From NCBI RefSeq assembly GCF_014654725.1, contig NZ_JACVZV010000036.1, forward strand, positions 1 to 64,000: DNA of 64,000 bases. The letters are read 5' to 3'. Numbering within the stretch: position 1 is the stretch's first letter; each line of letters opens with the position of its first letter. The notes beneath the pieces are model-generated. The model was not told the origin of the DNA. It ran no database searches and saw nothing but the letters and a program-made list of their open reading frames with translations. This DNA is from Vulcanococcus sp. Clear-D1. Lineage in GTDB: Bacteria; Cyanobacteriota; Cyanobacteriia; PCC-6307; Cyanobiaceae. Below, one piece after another: positions 26,484 through 39,308 of the stretch. The position numbers and the translations under genes are program-made.

Positions 26484-29400
26484 TTAGGCGGTGGGGTTGA
26501 GCGCAGCGTTGCCGCCATAGAGGGCGGCGGTGCGGTTCACCGTGCTCAGGGGGATGCCATCGCTGGTGCCCATGCCTTTGAGGTAAGGCACGGTGTCGCG
26601 GCCAAAGCTGCTGGCGTACTCGGGGGAGTTGAGCACCGCATCGATGGCACTGCGCAGGCCGTCGTTGCAACGGGTGGCCAGGAAACGGCTGGTTTCGGCG
26701 GGCTGCGCGGCACGGCCCAGCAGGGCCAGATAAGCAGCTGCAGCGGCTTTGAAGGGGGCCATGCGGTTGAGGCGGCTCACGAATAAGTCGCTGCCGGCAA
26801 CCCTTGCCACGAATTCAGCCACACTCAGCTTGCCGTTGCGCAATTGCGATTCGGCATCGCCGAGGGCTTCAGCGGCCAGGGGCTGACGCCCGAGCAGCTG
26901 GCGATACACCGCTTCGATCGCTTCGTTCACTTCGGCACTGCTGGGGCGCATCGAGAGTTTCACGGTGCTACCCAGGCTGCGGCGCTTGCTGAAGCCCTGC
27001 AGGTTGCCAGGCTTGAGGGCCTTGGTCATGGCAGCGCCGGGTTGCTCAGCCAGCGCGCCAGCTGCACCGCTCGACACAGCCGAACTCCAGCCGCCGCCAA
27101 TGCCGATCGTGGTGCCACTGGCCGGAGCCGCGGGGGCGGCCACGAAGCTGGTGGTGCCGGAGCTCCAGGTGGGGGCTGCACCGCCGCCAGGCTGCCAGCG
27201 CGGTGCACTCCAGCGGCGTTCAGGGGCCGGCCGTGTTTGCACGGAACCAGGACCGGCAGCTGCGCTGGCGGTGGGTGCCAGGGTTTCACCACCGGTGAGA
27301 GTGGCGCTCCAGACGCCGCGGATCACGCCGCTACGGCCCGGCAGGTTGCGCTCAGTGAGGCTGCCGCTGCCGCGGAAGCGCTCGGGAGGGTTCACCTCAG
27401 GCCGGATCTTCGGCGTGATATCGGCGTAAGCCGCTGCGTTGAAGGCCCGCTTCAGGGCTGGCACCCGGCGGGTGTTGAGGTCGGTGGGGGTGATGAAGCG
27501 CTCGTAGGGAACGGTGTCTTCCCCGAAGGATTCGCTGTACTCGGCGCTGTTGAGCATGGCGTCGACCACGCCGTAGAAGCCCTTGCGAGCGGCCACGTCG
27601 AAGTAGGCGTCGATCTCCCAACGGCCGAAGGTGGGACGGCCCAGCAGGCGGCGGTGCATCACCTCGATCGCCTTGCAGATGTAGAGGCCGCTCCAGTAGC
27701 GACGGCGGAAGGCATCGCTGCGGGCCACCTGGCGCACGAACTCACGCAGGCTGAGATCGCCGTTTTCGAGCTTGATCTCCTCCACCTTGTTTTGTTCACC
27801 GGCGTAGCCGGTGTTGCCGAGCACCTGCACATACACGGCCCGGATCACGGCCTGCGTACTGGCTTCGGTGTTGCGGATGCTGGGTTGGCCGCCGCGGCGG
27901 GGAACGGAGTTGCCGCCCGTGGCGATCTGCTGCAGCCGCACCACCTTGGGCCCGAGCTTGCGGGGGGTGGAGGCGCGGAACTGCGGGCTGTTCATCTGGC
28001 CCGGCTGGCGCATGCCGTTGCCCACCAGGATGCGGCGAGCGTCGTAGCGGATCGGTGCAGGCCGGGTGCCCACATTCGCGGTTCCCGAGGGGAAGATCGC
28101 GCCGTAGTTCAGGCCCAGGGGATCATTGCCACCGCCGTAGGGGTGCTGATCGGCGTAGGGCTGGCGATAGCTGGCGTAGAGGGTGACGTATTGGGGCGCG
28201 CCCTCAAACGGTGCGCTGAAGCGGAACAGCTTGCGGTTGGAACCCCAGCCCGCGCTTTCCTGGGCTTCTTCGCCGATGTCGCGCAGGTAGGGAACGGTTT
28301 CCTCCCCGAACACCTGGGCGTACTCCATGCTGTTGACCAGCGAATCGACCAGGCCCTTGAGGCCCTGGGCGGAGACAATGTCGAAGTAGCGGGTGAACTC
28401 CTCGCGGGAGCTGATGCCACGGCCGAGGAAGTGGCGGAAGGCCAGCTCCACCACACGGCTGTTCACAAACCGGCCGTAGAACTGTTGTTGATATTCCTTG
28501 CTGTGGCCCAGGGAGCGGATGAACTCCCGCATCGAGATGTCGCCCTGGCGCACCTGGGTGGCTTCCACCGGGCAGGGCATCTGGCTGTAGGCCTTGGCGA
28601 TGTCGCGCTCAAACACCTGGCGGTAGGCGGCGCGCACCACTTCGGCTTTCTGGGCGCCGCTCATGCCAGGCTTCATGTTGAAGCGCTGGGCCTTGCCCTG
28701 GGCGGCTAGGGCATAGATAGCGGGCAGCTGCAGGCCCTGGTTTTCAGGGCTGCCTAGGCGCTGACGCGGCGAGGGGGTGGGAACGGCGAGCTCTTCGAGC
28801 AGCACGTTGAAGCTGTCGATCAACAGCTGGCGCGCTTCGGGCAGATCCTTGAGCAGATCAGCAGAGGCGGCGCGCATTTCCTGCAGGGCCACGTTCGTGG
28901 CCGCCAGCGAGCAGCCCTTCTCGAGCACATCGCGCAGGCCGCGGGTGTTCACCCGCAGGATGCTGGGGTCACCCGACACCACGGCGTAGCCCACGTAGCG
29001 CAGGAACCAGGCCAGGTCGCGGATCGACTTCTTCATCCGCTCGGTGCCGTAGCGGGCCACCGAGATCGGGCTGAAGCCAGTGGGCAGCACGACGCGCACG
29101 TCGGCATCGCCACCGGCGCCCTCGAGCAGGCGGGAGAGCGCATTGCCCCGCTTGTTGGCGCCGCTAGCGCCGGCAAAGGTTTGAACGGAGCGCTGGAACG
29201 CGGCTTGGTCGGTGGCCAATGGGGTGGCACCGGCGTCCACCGCAGGGCTCAGGGGCGCATCGAGGTAGGAGAGCGGCGTGCCGCCGGCAAAGATCCGGCT
29301 GGCGGCACGGGCCACGATCGCCTCGGCGTTGGCCGAGAGGCGACGGGCGGCTTCGACACGCAGCTGACCGCTCTGGAAGAAGGTCACCAGGGTGTTCAGC

Positions 29401-29516
29401 TCACCGCCATCGAGGAAGCGGTCCTGCTGTTCCGCCTCGCGGACGCTGGAGAGCGGCAGGGTGTCGTAGCGCTGAGGAGCAACCCTGCTGCTGCCGCTGC
29501 TGGCGGTCACAGTCAT
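26484..29516 (-). CDS. apcE: Phycobilisome core-membrane linker ApcE (LCM)
   Basis: I start at ATG 29516 (MTVTASSGSSRVAPQRYDTL), giving 1010 residues. The open frame extends further but without homology. Residues about 20-235 form the phycobiliprotein-like domain interrupted by a PB-loop (about 75-150), with the chromophore cysteine near 202 in LEKGCSLAATNVALQEMR. Three linker REP domains follow. Each has a core like FVNSRVVELAFRHFLGRG and closes with a ...SxEYxxxFGxDTVPYxR/K motif. Three REPs indicate a three-cylinder core. Before the third REP is a low-complexity Ala/Gly/Ser linker. ApcE anchors the core to the thylakoid and is the terminal energy emitter. Confidence 0.95.
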   Translation of the reverse strand: MTVTASSGSSRVAPQRYDTLPLSSVREAEQQDRFLDGGELNTLVTFFQSGQLRVEAARRLSANAEAIVARAASRIFAGGTPLSYLDAPLSPAVDAGATPLATDQAAFQRSVQTFAGASGANKRGNALSRLLEGAGGDADVRVVLPTGFSPISVARYGTERMKKSIRDLAWFLRYVGYAVVSGDPSILRVNTRGLRDVLEKGCSLAATNVALQEMRAASADLLKDLPEARQLLIDSFNVLLEELAVPTPSPRQRLGSPENQGLQLPAIYALAAQGKAQRFNMKPGMSGAQKAEVVRAAYRQVFERDIAKAYSQMPCPVEATQVRQGDISMREFIRSLGHSKEYQQQFYGRFVNSRVVELAFRHFLGRGISSREEFTRYFDIVSAQGLKGLVDSLVNSMEYAQVFGEETVPYLRDIGEEAQESAGWGSNRKLFRFSAPFEGAPQYVTLYASYRQPYADQHPYGGGNDPLGLNYGAIFPSGTANVGTRPAPIRYDARRILVGNGMRQPGQMNSPQFRASTPRKLGPKVVRLQQIATGGNSVPRRGGQPSIRNTEASTQAVIRAVYVQVLGNTGYAGEQNKVEEIKLENGDLSLREFVRQVARSDAFRRRYWSGLYICKAIEVMHRRLLGRPTFGRWEIDAYFDVAARKGFYGVVDAMLNSAEYSESFGEDTVPYERFITPTDLNTRRVPALKRAFNAAAYADITPKIRPEVNPPERFRGSGSLTERNLPGRSGVIRGVWSATLTGGETLAPTASAAAGPGSVQTRPAPERRWSAPRWQPGGGAAPTWSSGTTSFVAAPAAPASGTTIGIGGGWSSAVSSGAAGALAEQPGAAMTKALKPGNLQGFSKRRSLGSTVKLSMRPSSAEVNEAIEAVYRQLLGRQPLAAEALGDAESQLRNGKLSVAEFVARVAGSDLFVSRLNRMAPFKAAAAAYLALLGRAAQPAETSRFLATRCNDGLRSAIDAVLNSPEYASSFGRDTVPYLKGMGTSDGIPLSTVNRTAALYGGNAALNPTA

Positions 29517-29668
29517 GGAGGAGAGCGAACCAGGCCAAGGCACGTTACGGCTGGCCCTCTGGCCTCCCGGCGGCCCATGAACAAATGTTTGCAGCCGGGC
29601 CGGAACCCCGGCCTCTCGGCCCCCCGAGCCATGAAAAGCTCGCTCGGTTGCGGAGCTGTTCCTGCGCC

Positions 29669-30889
29669 ATGACCCAGGCCCCGGCTGATGCCGCCACCCC
29701 AGTGGTGAGCGCGTTTTACGACCGATTTCCCTATCCCGGTGACCCCCTGCAGGACGGCCCACCGCCTGGATACAACTGGCGCTGGTGCGTGGATGCGGCT
29801 TACGCCGCCTGCACCCGTGCTGTGGCACCCCGTTCGGCGGATGGAGCGCCCCTGCGCGTGCTGGATGCCGGCTGCGGCACCGGTGTGAGCACCGATTACC
29901 TGGCCCATCTCAACCCTGGCGCTGAGATCCTGGCCGTGGACATCTCGCCGGGAACCCTCGAGGTGGCGCGGGAGCGCCTGCGCCGCTCCGGAGGTCACCA
30001 AAGGGCCCAGGTGCGCATTGAAAACCGCAGCCTGCTGGAGCTGGAGGGGGAAGGAGCCTTCGACTACATCAATTCTGTTGGAGTGCTCCATCACCTGCGG
30101 CAGCCGGAAGCTGGACTCAAGGCTTTGGCGGCGCTGCTGAAGCCCGGGGCGCTGCTGCATCTCTTCCTCTATGCCGATGGCGGCCGCTGGGAGATCCATC
30201 GGACCCAGCGTGCGCTCACAGCCATGGGCGTGGGTACGGGCGAGGAAGGGCTGCGGCTGGGGCGGCAGCTGTTGGCCGAACTGCCAGAGCACAACCGGCT
30301 GCGCCATCACCACGAGCAGCGCTGGGTGATGGATTGCGCGGCGGACGCCAACTTCGCCGACATGTATCTCCATCCCCAGGAGACCAGCTACAACCTCGAG
30401 CGGCTGATGGCCTTTGTGGCCTCCGCCGATCTGGAGTTCGCCGGTTTTTCCAATCCCCAGGTGTGGGATCCGGCCCGGCTGCTGCAGGGCGAACTGTTGG
30501 AACGGGCTCAGGCCCTGCCGCCCTTGCAGCAGTGGCAGCTCGTGGAGGACCTCGATCCCGATATCAGCCATTTCGAGTTCTTCCTGGCCAAACCGCCCCT
30601 GAAGCGCTGGAGCTGGGAGGACGACGCGGCTCTGCTCGCGGCAGCAGGTCAGCGCAACCCCTGTCTCTGGGGGTGGCCTGGTGCAGCGTTGCTCGATTCC
30701 GATATGGCGCCGCTCGATCTGACTGCCGATGGATTGGCCCTGATGCAGGCGCTGGAGCTGGCACCAGCCCTGACGCCGATCGGACGGTTGCCTCTGGGCT
30801 GGTCTGAGGGGCAGATCGCTTCTGTGGCAAGGAACTTGCTCGCACAGCGCGTGCTGCTGCTTCAGCCCGGTGCCGGCGGCGCTGCGTGA
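29669..30889 (+). CDS. Class I SAM-dependent methyltransferase, substrate unknown
   Basis: The 406-residue protein contains the SAM-binding motif LRVLDAGCGTGVSTDYLA near residue 65, an acidic residue after strand 2 (ILAVDISPGTLEVARERL) and YINSVGVLHHLRQPEAGL as motif post-II. The N-terminal FYDRFPYPGDPLQDG is typical of a cyanobacterial methyltransferase group. A C-terminal region of about 200 residues has no recognised fold. The stop overlaps the GTG of atpI as GTGA, so it may be co-translated with the ATP synthase operon. It is divergent from apcE with 152 bases between. Confidence 0.82.
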   Translation: MTQAPADAATPVVSAFYDRFPYPGDPLQDGPPPGYNWRWCVDAAYAACTRAVAPRSADGAPLRVLDAGCGTGVSTDYLAHLNPGAEILAVDISPGTLEVARERLRRSGGHQRAQVRIENRSLLELEGEGAFDYINSVGVLHHLRQPEAGLKALAALLKPGALLHLFLYADGGRWEIHRTQRALTAMGVGTGEEGLRLGRQLLAELPEHNRLRHHHEQRWVMDCAADANFADMYLHPQETSYNLERLMAFVASADLEFAGFSNPQVWDPARLLQGELLERAQALPPLQQWQLVEDLDPDISHFEFFLAKPPLKRWSWEDDAALLAAAGQRNPCLWGWPGAALLDSDMAPLDLTADGLALMQALELAPALTPIGRLPLGWSEGQIASVARNLLAQRVLLLQPGAGGAA

Positions 30890-31380
30890 TAGATTCCGCG
30901 CGCCTTTTCAGAGCGCAGGAGCCCTTGCTGGCAACCCCCCCGCTCCCTCACAACGACAGCGCTTCATCTGAGGTGTTGCAAGGTGAGGGCGAGGATCTGC
31001 CAGTGGTGGCAGCTGATCCAGTCCCCGAGGCTGCGGCAGTTTCCTCCGACGACTACCTGCGCCTCCAGCGGCGTCTGCTCCTGGCCACCTTGATCGTGTC
31101 CGCCATTGCGGTGCTGATCACGGCCCTGGCATTCAACCTTCACATCGCCGGCTCACTGCTGGTGGGTGCACTCGGCGGTTTGCTCTATCTGCGGCTTCTC
31201 GCTCGCAGCGTGGGCAAGCTCGGCAACGGCGCCAAGAAGGTGGGCAAGACGCAGCTGCTTGTGCCCGTGGTGTTGGTGTTGGCCTCGGCCCGCCTTCCCC
31301 AGCTGGAGCTCCTGCCGGCGCTGCTCGGCTTCCTGCTCTACAAACCGGCCTTGATTCTTCAGGTTCTGCTCGATTCCTGA
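30886..31380 (+). CDS. atpI: ATP synthase protein I-like membrane protein
   Basis: About 60 acidic N-terminal residues precede four hydrophobic helices, including LIVSAIAVLITALAFNL, LLVGALGGLLYLRLLA, LLVPVVLVLASARLP and LLPALLGFLLYKPALIL. This matches the Atp1/AtpI accessory protein that precedes Fo genes and assists c-ring assembly. The GTG at 30886 overlaps the methyltransferase stop. A TTG at 30925 with AGGAG just upstream is an alternative. It lies 50 bases before atpB. Confidence 0.8.
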   Translation: MIDSARLFRAQEPLLATPPLPHNDSASSEVLQGEGEDLPVVAADPVPEAAAVSSDDYLRLQRRLLLATLIVSAIAVLITALAFNLHIAGSLLVGALGGLLYLRLLARSVGKLGNGAKKVGKTQLLVPVVLVLASARLPQLELLPALLGFLLYKPALILQVLLDS

Positions 31381-31430
31381 GCTGACCTCTCCCTGAACCG
31401 TCGCTCCCGCGACACCGAACGCACAACCCG

Positions 31431-32578
<1,148 letters not shown>

Positions 32579-32683
32579 TCGCGCCTGAGGTGAGCGGAGG
32601 CCTGGCACTGGCCGGGTCTCCGCACTCGTTTCACCTCACTGCATCCGCACGCGACCGCTTTCATCCGCCCGCACCCCCGCCTC

Positions 32684-33145
32684 ATGACCAGCTGGCTCCT
32701 GCTTGGTGCAACGGAGGGAGGTCTGTTTGACCTCGATGCCACCCTGCCGCTGATGGCGGTGCAGGTGGTTCTCCTCACCTTCATTCTCAATGCCCTGTTC
32801 TTCCGCCCCGTTGGACGGGTCGTGGAGGAGCGTGAGGGCTACATCACCACCAGCCGTGCCGAGGCCAAGCAAAAGCTGGCTCAGGTGGAGCGTCTGGAGG
32901 CGGATCTGCGTGAGCAGCTCAAGGAGGCCCGCAAGGCCACCCAACAGCTGATTCAAGAAGCGGAACAGGATTCCGACAAGCTCTATCGCGAAGCCCTGGC
33001 CACGGCCACGGCAGAAGCGAATGCCTCCCGTGAACAGGCGCGTCGTGAGATCGATGCCCAGCGGGAATCGGCCCTTGGCCAGCTCAAGGGTGACGCCGAG
33101 AAGCTCGGTGACCTGATCGTCGACCGTCTGCTGGCCGCCAAATGA
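32684..33145 (+). CDS. atpF': ATP synthase Fo subunit b'
   Basis: The 153-residue protein has one N-terminal membrane helix ([17 protein letters not shown]) followed by a long charged coiled coil. It is the diverged second b subunit found in photosynthetic organisms and forms the peripheral stalk with AtpF. Its stop overlaps the atpF start as ATGA. Confidence 0.95.
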   Translation: MTSWLLLGATEGGLFDLDATLPLMAVQVVLLTFILNALFFRPVGRVVEEREGYITTSRAEAKQKLAQVERLEADLREQLKEARKATQQLIQEAEQDSDKLYREALATATAEANASREQARREIDAQRESALGQLKGDAEKLGDLIVDRLLAAK

Positions 33146-33659
33146 CTTTCCCAAGCCTTTTCGCCAACCACGGTGGCTTTGGTCTGAACCTCAACGTGTT
33201 CGAGACCAACATCATCAACCTGGCGATCGTCATTTTCGCCCTCTACAAGTTTCTGCCCAATTTCCTGGGCGGCATTCTTGAGCGGCGTCGGGCGATCATC
33301 CTGGCCGACCTCAAAGATGCCGAGGAGCGTCTGGCCAGCGCCACCACACAACTCGCCCAGGCTCAGAAGGACCTCGCCGAGGCTCAGCAGAAGGCCGAGC
33401 AGATCCGTGCTGACGGCAAAGCCCGTGCCGAAGCCATCCGTCTCGAAAGCGAGAAGCGCACCATCGATGAGATGGCTCGTCTCAAGCAGGGTGCTGCTGC
33501 CGATATGGATGCCGAGGCTGCTCGCGTGAGCAATCAGCTCCGCCGTGAGGCTGCCCGCCTGGCGATTGAAAAAGCTCTGGCCACGCTCCCCGGCAAGCTC
33601 AGCCCTGAGGCCCAGGCCCAGCTGGTCAGCCAGTCCATCAACACCCTGGGGAACGCCTG

Positions 33660-33660
<1 letters not shown>
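33142..33660 (+). CDS. atpF: ATP synthase Fo subunit b
   Basis: The 172-residue protein has a membrane helix around residues 20-40 ([18 protein letters not shown]) and a long heptad-like helix rich in Ala, Glu, Lys and Arg. It forms the peripheral stalk together with b'. Its ATG overlaps b' by four bases, and its stop shares one base with the atpH start (TGATG). Confidence 0.96.
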
Positions 33661-35778
<2,118 letters not shown>

Positions 35779-35808
35779 TCCTGACGGTTAACCCGGAGAA
35801 CCCCTTCC

Positions 35809-36762
35809 ATGGCCAACCTCAAGGAGATCCGCGACAGGATCAGTTCGGTTAAGAACACCCGCAAGATCACCGAGGCTATGCGCCTGGTGGCCGCCGCCAA
35901 AGTGCGCCGGGCCCAGGAGCAGGTGCTGCGCAGCCGGCCGTTCGCCGACCGGCTGGCGCGGATTCTGGAGAACCTCCAGACCCGCATGCAGTTCGAATCG
36001 GTGGATGCTCCCCTGCTGGAGAGTCGCGATGTGAGCACCATCACCTTGCTCGCCGTGACTGGCGATCGCGGTCTCTGTGGTGGCTACAACGCCAACATCA
36101 TTAAGCGCACCGAGCAACGTCACGCTGAGCTCACCGCTCAGGGCTACAAGGTTGACCTGGTGCTGATCGGCCGGAAAGTGGCCACCTACTTCCAAAACCG
36201 TTCCAGCCAGTACACCATTCGCGCCACCTTTATGGGGCTCGAGCAGGTGCCCAATGCTTCTGAAGCAGGCAAGATCGCTGAGGAAGTGCTGGCGGAGTTC
36301 CTCTCTGGCAGTACCGATCGCGTGGAGATCATCTTCACCAAGTTCATCAACCTGGTGAGCTCCAAGCCCGTGTCGCAAACTCTGCTGCCCCTGGATCCCC
36401 AGGGCATTGCCAGCCCGGATGATGAGATTTTCCGTCTCACCACCCGCGATGGTCAGTTGGGCGTGGAGACAGGCAAGGTTGCCAATGAGCAACCAGCTCT
36501 GCCCTCTGATCTGGTGTTTGAGCAGACCCCTGAGCAGCTCCTCAACGCTCTGCTGCCGCTCTATCTGCAAAACCAGCTGCTGCGCTCCCTCCAGGAAGCC
36601 GCAGCTTCCGAGCTGGCCAGCCGGATGACGGCCATGAACAACGCCAGCGATAACGCAAAGGCGCTCGCGAAAACCCTCACCCTCGACTACAACAAGGCCC
36701 GCCAGGCCGCCATTACCCAGGAGATCCTGGAAGTGGTAGGTGGTGCGGCTGCCATGGCCTGA
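35809..36762 (+). CDS. atpG: ATP synthase F1 subunit gamma
   Basis: The 317-residue rotor shaft begins [20 protein letters not shown] and ends with the family motif [19 protein letters not shown] and [20 protein letters not shown]. Like other cyanobacterial gamma subunits it lacks the plant regulatory dithiol; I see no paired cysteines in the central region. It closes the operon before a strong terminator. Confidence 0.97.
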   Translation: MANLKEIRDRISSVKNTRKITEAMRLVAAAKVRRAQEQVLRSRPFADRLARILENLQTRMQFESVDAPLLESRDVSTITLLAVTGDRGLCGGYNANIIKRTEQRHAELTAQGYKVDLVLIGRKVATYFQNRSSQYTIRATFMGLEQVPNASEAGKIAEEVLAEFLSGSTDRVEIIFTKFINLVSSKPVSQTLLPLDPQGIASPDDEIFRLTTRDGQLGVETGKVANEQPALPSDLVFEQTPEQLLNALLPLYLQNQLLRSLQEAAASELASRMTAMNNASDNAKALAKTLTLDYNKARQAAITQEILEVVGGAAAMA

Positions 36763-36778
36763 GGCGTTTAGCCAACCG

Positions 36779-36842
36779 AAAACCCTCGCCCCGTTCGGCC
36801 GTTACCGCTTCGCGGATACGGCCTCTGCGGGGCGAGGGTTTT
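36779..36842 (+). terminator. Strong terminator of the atpI-to-atpG operon
   Basis: A 14-base-pair outer stem (AAAACCCTCGCCCC at 36779-36792 with GGGGCGAGGGTTTT at 36829-36842) encloses a second hairpin (GGCCGT...ACGGCC). The A and T flanks would allow termination in both directions. Confidence 0.9.
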
Positions 36843-36932
36843 CATTTGGCCGCCATCGGGGAGTCAGTTCCCTGCGGCCCCAGCCTCGATCCGGGCGCAG
36901 GATGAACGGATGGCAGCACGGGTGAGTGGTTG

Positions 36933-37676
36933 ATGGGGATGGAGTTGCAGGCGCTATTTCCGTTGGCCTTGGGGCGGGTGCAGTTGCGGCTGGATCCTTG
37001 GGATCTGGCGTTGTTGATGCAGGAGGTGCTGGCGTTGCGCGGCGATGCCGTGGGCAATCCCATGCCTGGTTGCGCCTGGACGGGGGATATCAACGGCATT
37101 TGGCAGGTGCACCGGCTGGAGGCCTTTGCGGCGATCACGGCAGAGGTGGAGCGCCAGGCCTGGGGGTACCTGCAGGACCTCGGTTTTCGCGAGGGGAGTG
37201 TGGCGCTGCATGTGCAGCGGGCCTGGCCGGTGGTGAGTGAGCCGGGCCAGGTGGTGGGCCGTCATCACCATCCCAATGCGCATCTCAGTGCCGTGCTGTA
37301 TCTCAACGGGGATGGCAGTGGCCGCAGCGGCTACCTGCGCCTGTTCCCTCGTCAGCAGAGCAACGAGCTGGTGCTCGGTTTGGCGGTGGGCCATGGCGGC
37401 CCGATCGATGCCGATTCCGCAGGAGGCCTGCGTTGGAATGCTCCCTGGGTGGATGTGGCGCCGCAGGCAGGCCTGCTCGTGTTCTTCCCTGCCCACACGG
37501 ATCACGCTGTGACCTCCAACGACGACGACGAGGACCTGCGGCTGTCGCTGGCATTCGATCTGGCGCTCACCGCTCCCTTCGCCGGGCCGGCTGATGCGGC
37601 CCCACCGGAATACCTGGCTCCCCATCCGGCTCAATGGACGGAGCTGCAGCAGCGGGCCGGTGATCCGGGACAATGA
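36933..37676 (+). CDS. Putative 2OG-Fe(II) oxygenase (TIGR02466-like)
   Basis: The 247-residue protein carries GRHHHPNAHLSAVLYLNGDG as the metal-binding strand, VFFPAHTDHAV with the distal histidine, and DLRLSLAFDL with the 2-oxoglutarate-binding arginine. The N-terminal LFPLALGRVQL is typical of the TIGR02466 group. Such enzymes use 2-oxoglutarate, O2 and Fe(II) to hydroxylate an unknown target. The stop overlaps the next ATG (ATGA), coupling it to a ferredoxin. ATG 36933 was chosen, with another at 36939. Confidence 0.78.
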   Translation: MGMELQALFPLALGRVQLRLDPWDLALLMQEVLALRGDAVGNPMPGCAWTGDINGIWQVHRLEAFAAITAEVERQAWGYLQDLGFREGSVALHVQRAWPVVSEPGQVVGRHHHPNAHLSAVLYLNGDGSGRSGYLRLFPRQQSNELVLGLAVGHGGPIDADSAGGLRWNAPWVDVAPQAGLLVFFPAHTDHAVTSNDDDEDLRLSLAFDLALTAPFAGPADAAPPEYLAPHPAQWTELQQRAGDPGQ

Positions 37677-38032
37677 ACGGCCACCAGCCCCAGCTGCCGC
37701 TGCGCCCCATGAGCGACACCTACACCGTTGTTTGCGAGATCAACGGCACCAGCCACAGCTTCAGCTGCAGCGCTGAGCAGACCGTGCTGGCCGCTGCGGA
37801 GGCCGCCGGTGTGGATCTGCCCAGCTCCTGTTGCTCCGGCGTGTGCACCACCTGTGCCGCCCGCATCCATGAGGGCAGCGTGCACCAGCCGGATGCCATG
37901 GGCGTGAAGGCCGAGCTGCAGGAGCAGGGCTACGCGCTGCTCTGCGTGGCGTTCCCTCGCAGTGATCTCAAGCTCACCGCCGGCCAAGAAGATGCCCTTT
38001 ACGAAGCGCAGTTCGGTCAGTACCAGAAGTGA
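37673..38032 (+). CDS. Plant-type [2Fe-2S] ferredoxin
   Basis: The protein has the cluster ligands in SSCCSGVCTTCAARI (C-x4-C-x2-C) and the fourth cysteine in YALLCVAFP. The ATG at 37673 overlaps the oxygenase stop. An internal ATG at 37709 gives the 107-residue form starting MSDTYTVVCEINGTSHSF, which matches the domain start, so either may be used. It is a divergent relative of PetF, and the C-terminal extension QEDALYEAQFGQYQK is unlike photosynthetic PetF. It could be the electron donor to the upstream oxygenase, though most 2OG enzymes do not need one. Confidence 0.88.
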   Translation: MNGHQPQLPLRPMSDTYTVVCEINGTSHSFSCSAEQTVLAAAEAAGVDLPSSCCSGVCTTCAARIHEGSVHQPDAMGVKAELQEQGYALLCVAFPRSDLKLTAGQEDALYEAQFGQYQK

Positions 38033-38238
38033 GCAGCGTCCAGCTGCTCCCGCTGCTGCTGCAGCTCGAACGCCAGTCCGGCTCCTTGCGTGCTCAGGTT
38101 GAAGCGGCGGTTCGCGCCCATGGCACGCCACTGCGCTGGGCAATCACCGCCGTTCAGCACCGCCCAGAGCAGCCGCCATTGCTCCAGATCGAGGCCGTTG
38201 TGCTCAGCGGCGTTGCTGCGGAGGTTGTTGACGCGTGA
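38029..38238 (+). CDS. Small hypothetical protein (69 aa)
   Basis: The GTG start overlaps the ferredoxin stop (GTGA) and the stop overlaps the next GTG start in the same way. This placement strongly supports it as a real gene. The sequence is helix then strand-rich (LLPLLLQLERQSGSLRAQVE, ...LRWAITAVQ, LLQIEAVVL) with no cysteines and no known motif. I do not recognise a function. Confidence 0.68.
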   Translation: MSSVQLLPLLLQLERQSGSLRAQVEAAVRAHGTPLRWAITAVQHRPEQPPLLQIEAVVLSGVAAEVVDA

Positions 38239-39308
38239 TCAGCACGTCTCCAGCCCTGCCCACCCTGTTGGTGATCCCCACCGGCATTGGGTGTGCCGTG
38301 GGCGGATACGCCGGCGATGCCCTGCCGGCGGCACGCTTGCTTGCGGCGGCCAGCGGCTGCCTGATCACCCATCCCAACGTGATGAATGGGGCGGCTCTCT
38401 ATTGGAGTGATCCGCGCATCCACTACGTGGAGGGATCCAGTCTCGATCGCTTCGCGGCGGGGGAGCTTCTGCTCCAACCGGTTCGCCAGCAGCGGGTGGG
38501 GTTGTTGCTGGATGCCGGCATCGAGCCTGAGTTACGTCAGCGTCACCTGCAGGTGGCCGATGGGTGCCGCGCCACCCTCGGGCTTGAGATCGGCCCGGTG
38601 GTGATCACGGATCGTCCTCTGGAGGTGAGCCTCAGCCTTGGGGTCAGTGGCGTCAGCTGGGGGCAGCTGGGCCAGCCGGAGGCGCTGCTGCGGGCCGGCC
38701 GACAGCTCAAGGCCGCAGGGGCCACCGCCATCGCCGTGGTCGCCCGCTTCCCCGATGATCCAGACAGCGAAGCCCTGGCGGCCTACCGCCAAGGCAGTGG
38801 CGTGGATGCTCTGGCCGGTGCCGAAGCGGTGATCAGCCACCTGCTCAGCCGTGAGCTGGGTTTGCCCTGTGCCCATGCGCCGGCCCTCAGCCCGCTGCCG
38901 CTCGATCCCGATCTCGACCCCCGTGCTGCCGGCGAGGAGCTGGGCTTCACCTTTCTGCCCTGTGTTTTGGTGGGCCTGAGCAGGGCACCGGATCTGTTGC
39001 CTGCCGCACCCTCACCTGTCGTGGGCGGGGCGACGAGCTCCGCGCTGGGGATTGATGCGGTGGGCGCTGTGATTGCTCCAGCGGGAGCGCTCGGCGGCGG
39101 CGCTGTATTGGCTTGCGCTGAACGCGGCATTCCCGTGATAGCCGTTGATAACCCCTGCCTGCTGGCGGTGACGGCAGAGGTGCTGGGGCTCGAGGTGATT
39201 GCGGCCTCCAGCTACAGCGAGGCGGCGGGGCTGGTGTTGGCGCTGCGCGAGGGAATCGCTCCTGCCGCGTTGCGCCGGCCGTTGCCCCCTTTGCGGCTGC
39301 AGGCCTGA
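38235..39308 (+). CDS. DUF3326 protein
   Basis: The 357-residue protein begins TLLVIPTGIGCAVGGYAGDA and has the segments LITHPNVMNGAALYWSD and IHYVEGSSLDRFA. It ends GGGAVLACAERGIPVIAVDN, a pattern I know from DUF3326 proteins shared by cyanobacteria and plastids. The Asn/His and Gly-rich motifs look like an enzyme active site, but no reaction is known to me. It sits in the coupled operon between the small protein and ychJ. Confidence 0.82.
   Translation: MISTSPALPTLLVIPTGIGCAVGGYAGDALPAARLLAAASGCLITHPNVMNGAALYWSDPRIHYVEGSSLDRFAAGELLLQPVRQQRVGLLLDAGIEPELRQRHLQVADGCRATLGLEIGPVVITDRPLEVSLSLGVSGVSWGQLGQPEALLRAGRQLKAAGATAIAVVARFPDDPDSEALAAYRQGSGVDALAGAEAVISHLLSRELGLPCAHAPALSPLPLDPDLDPRAAGEELGFTFLPCVLVGLSRAPDLLPAAPSPVVGGATSSALGIDAVGAVIAPAGALGGGAVLACAERGIPVIAVDNPCLLAVTAEVLGLEVIAASSYSEAAGLVLALREGIAPAALRRPLPPLRLQA

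Noticed and set aside
26844-28709. 621-residue open frame antisense to apcE
   Set aside because: Composition (His, Gly, Ala-rich without motifs) and full overlap with the conserved linker domains of apcE show it is a shadow.
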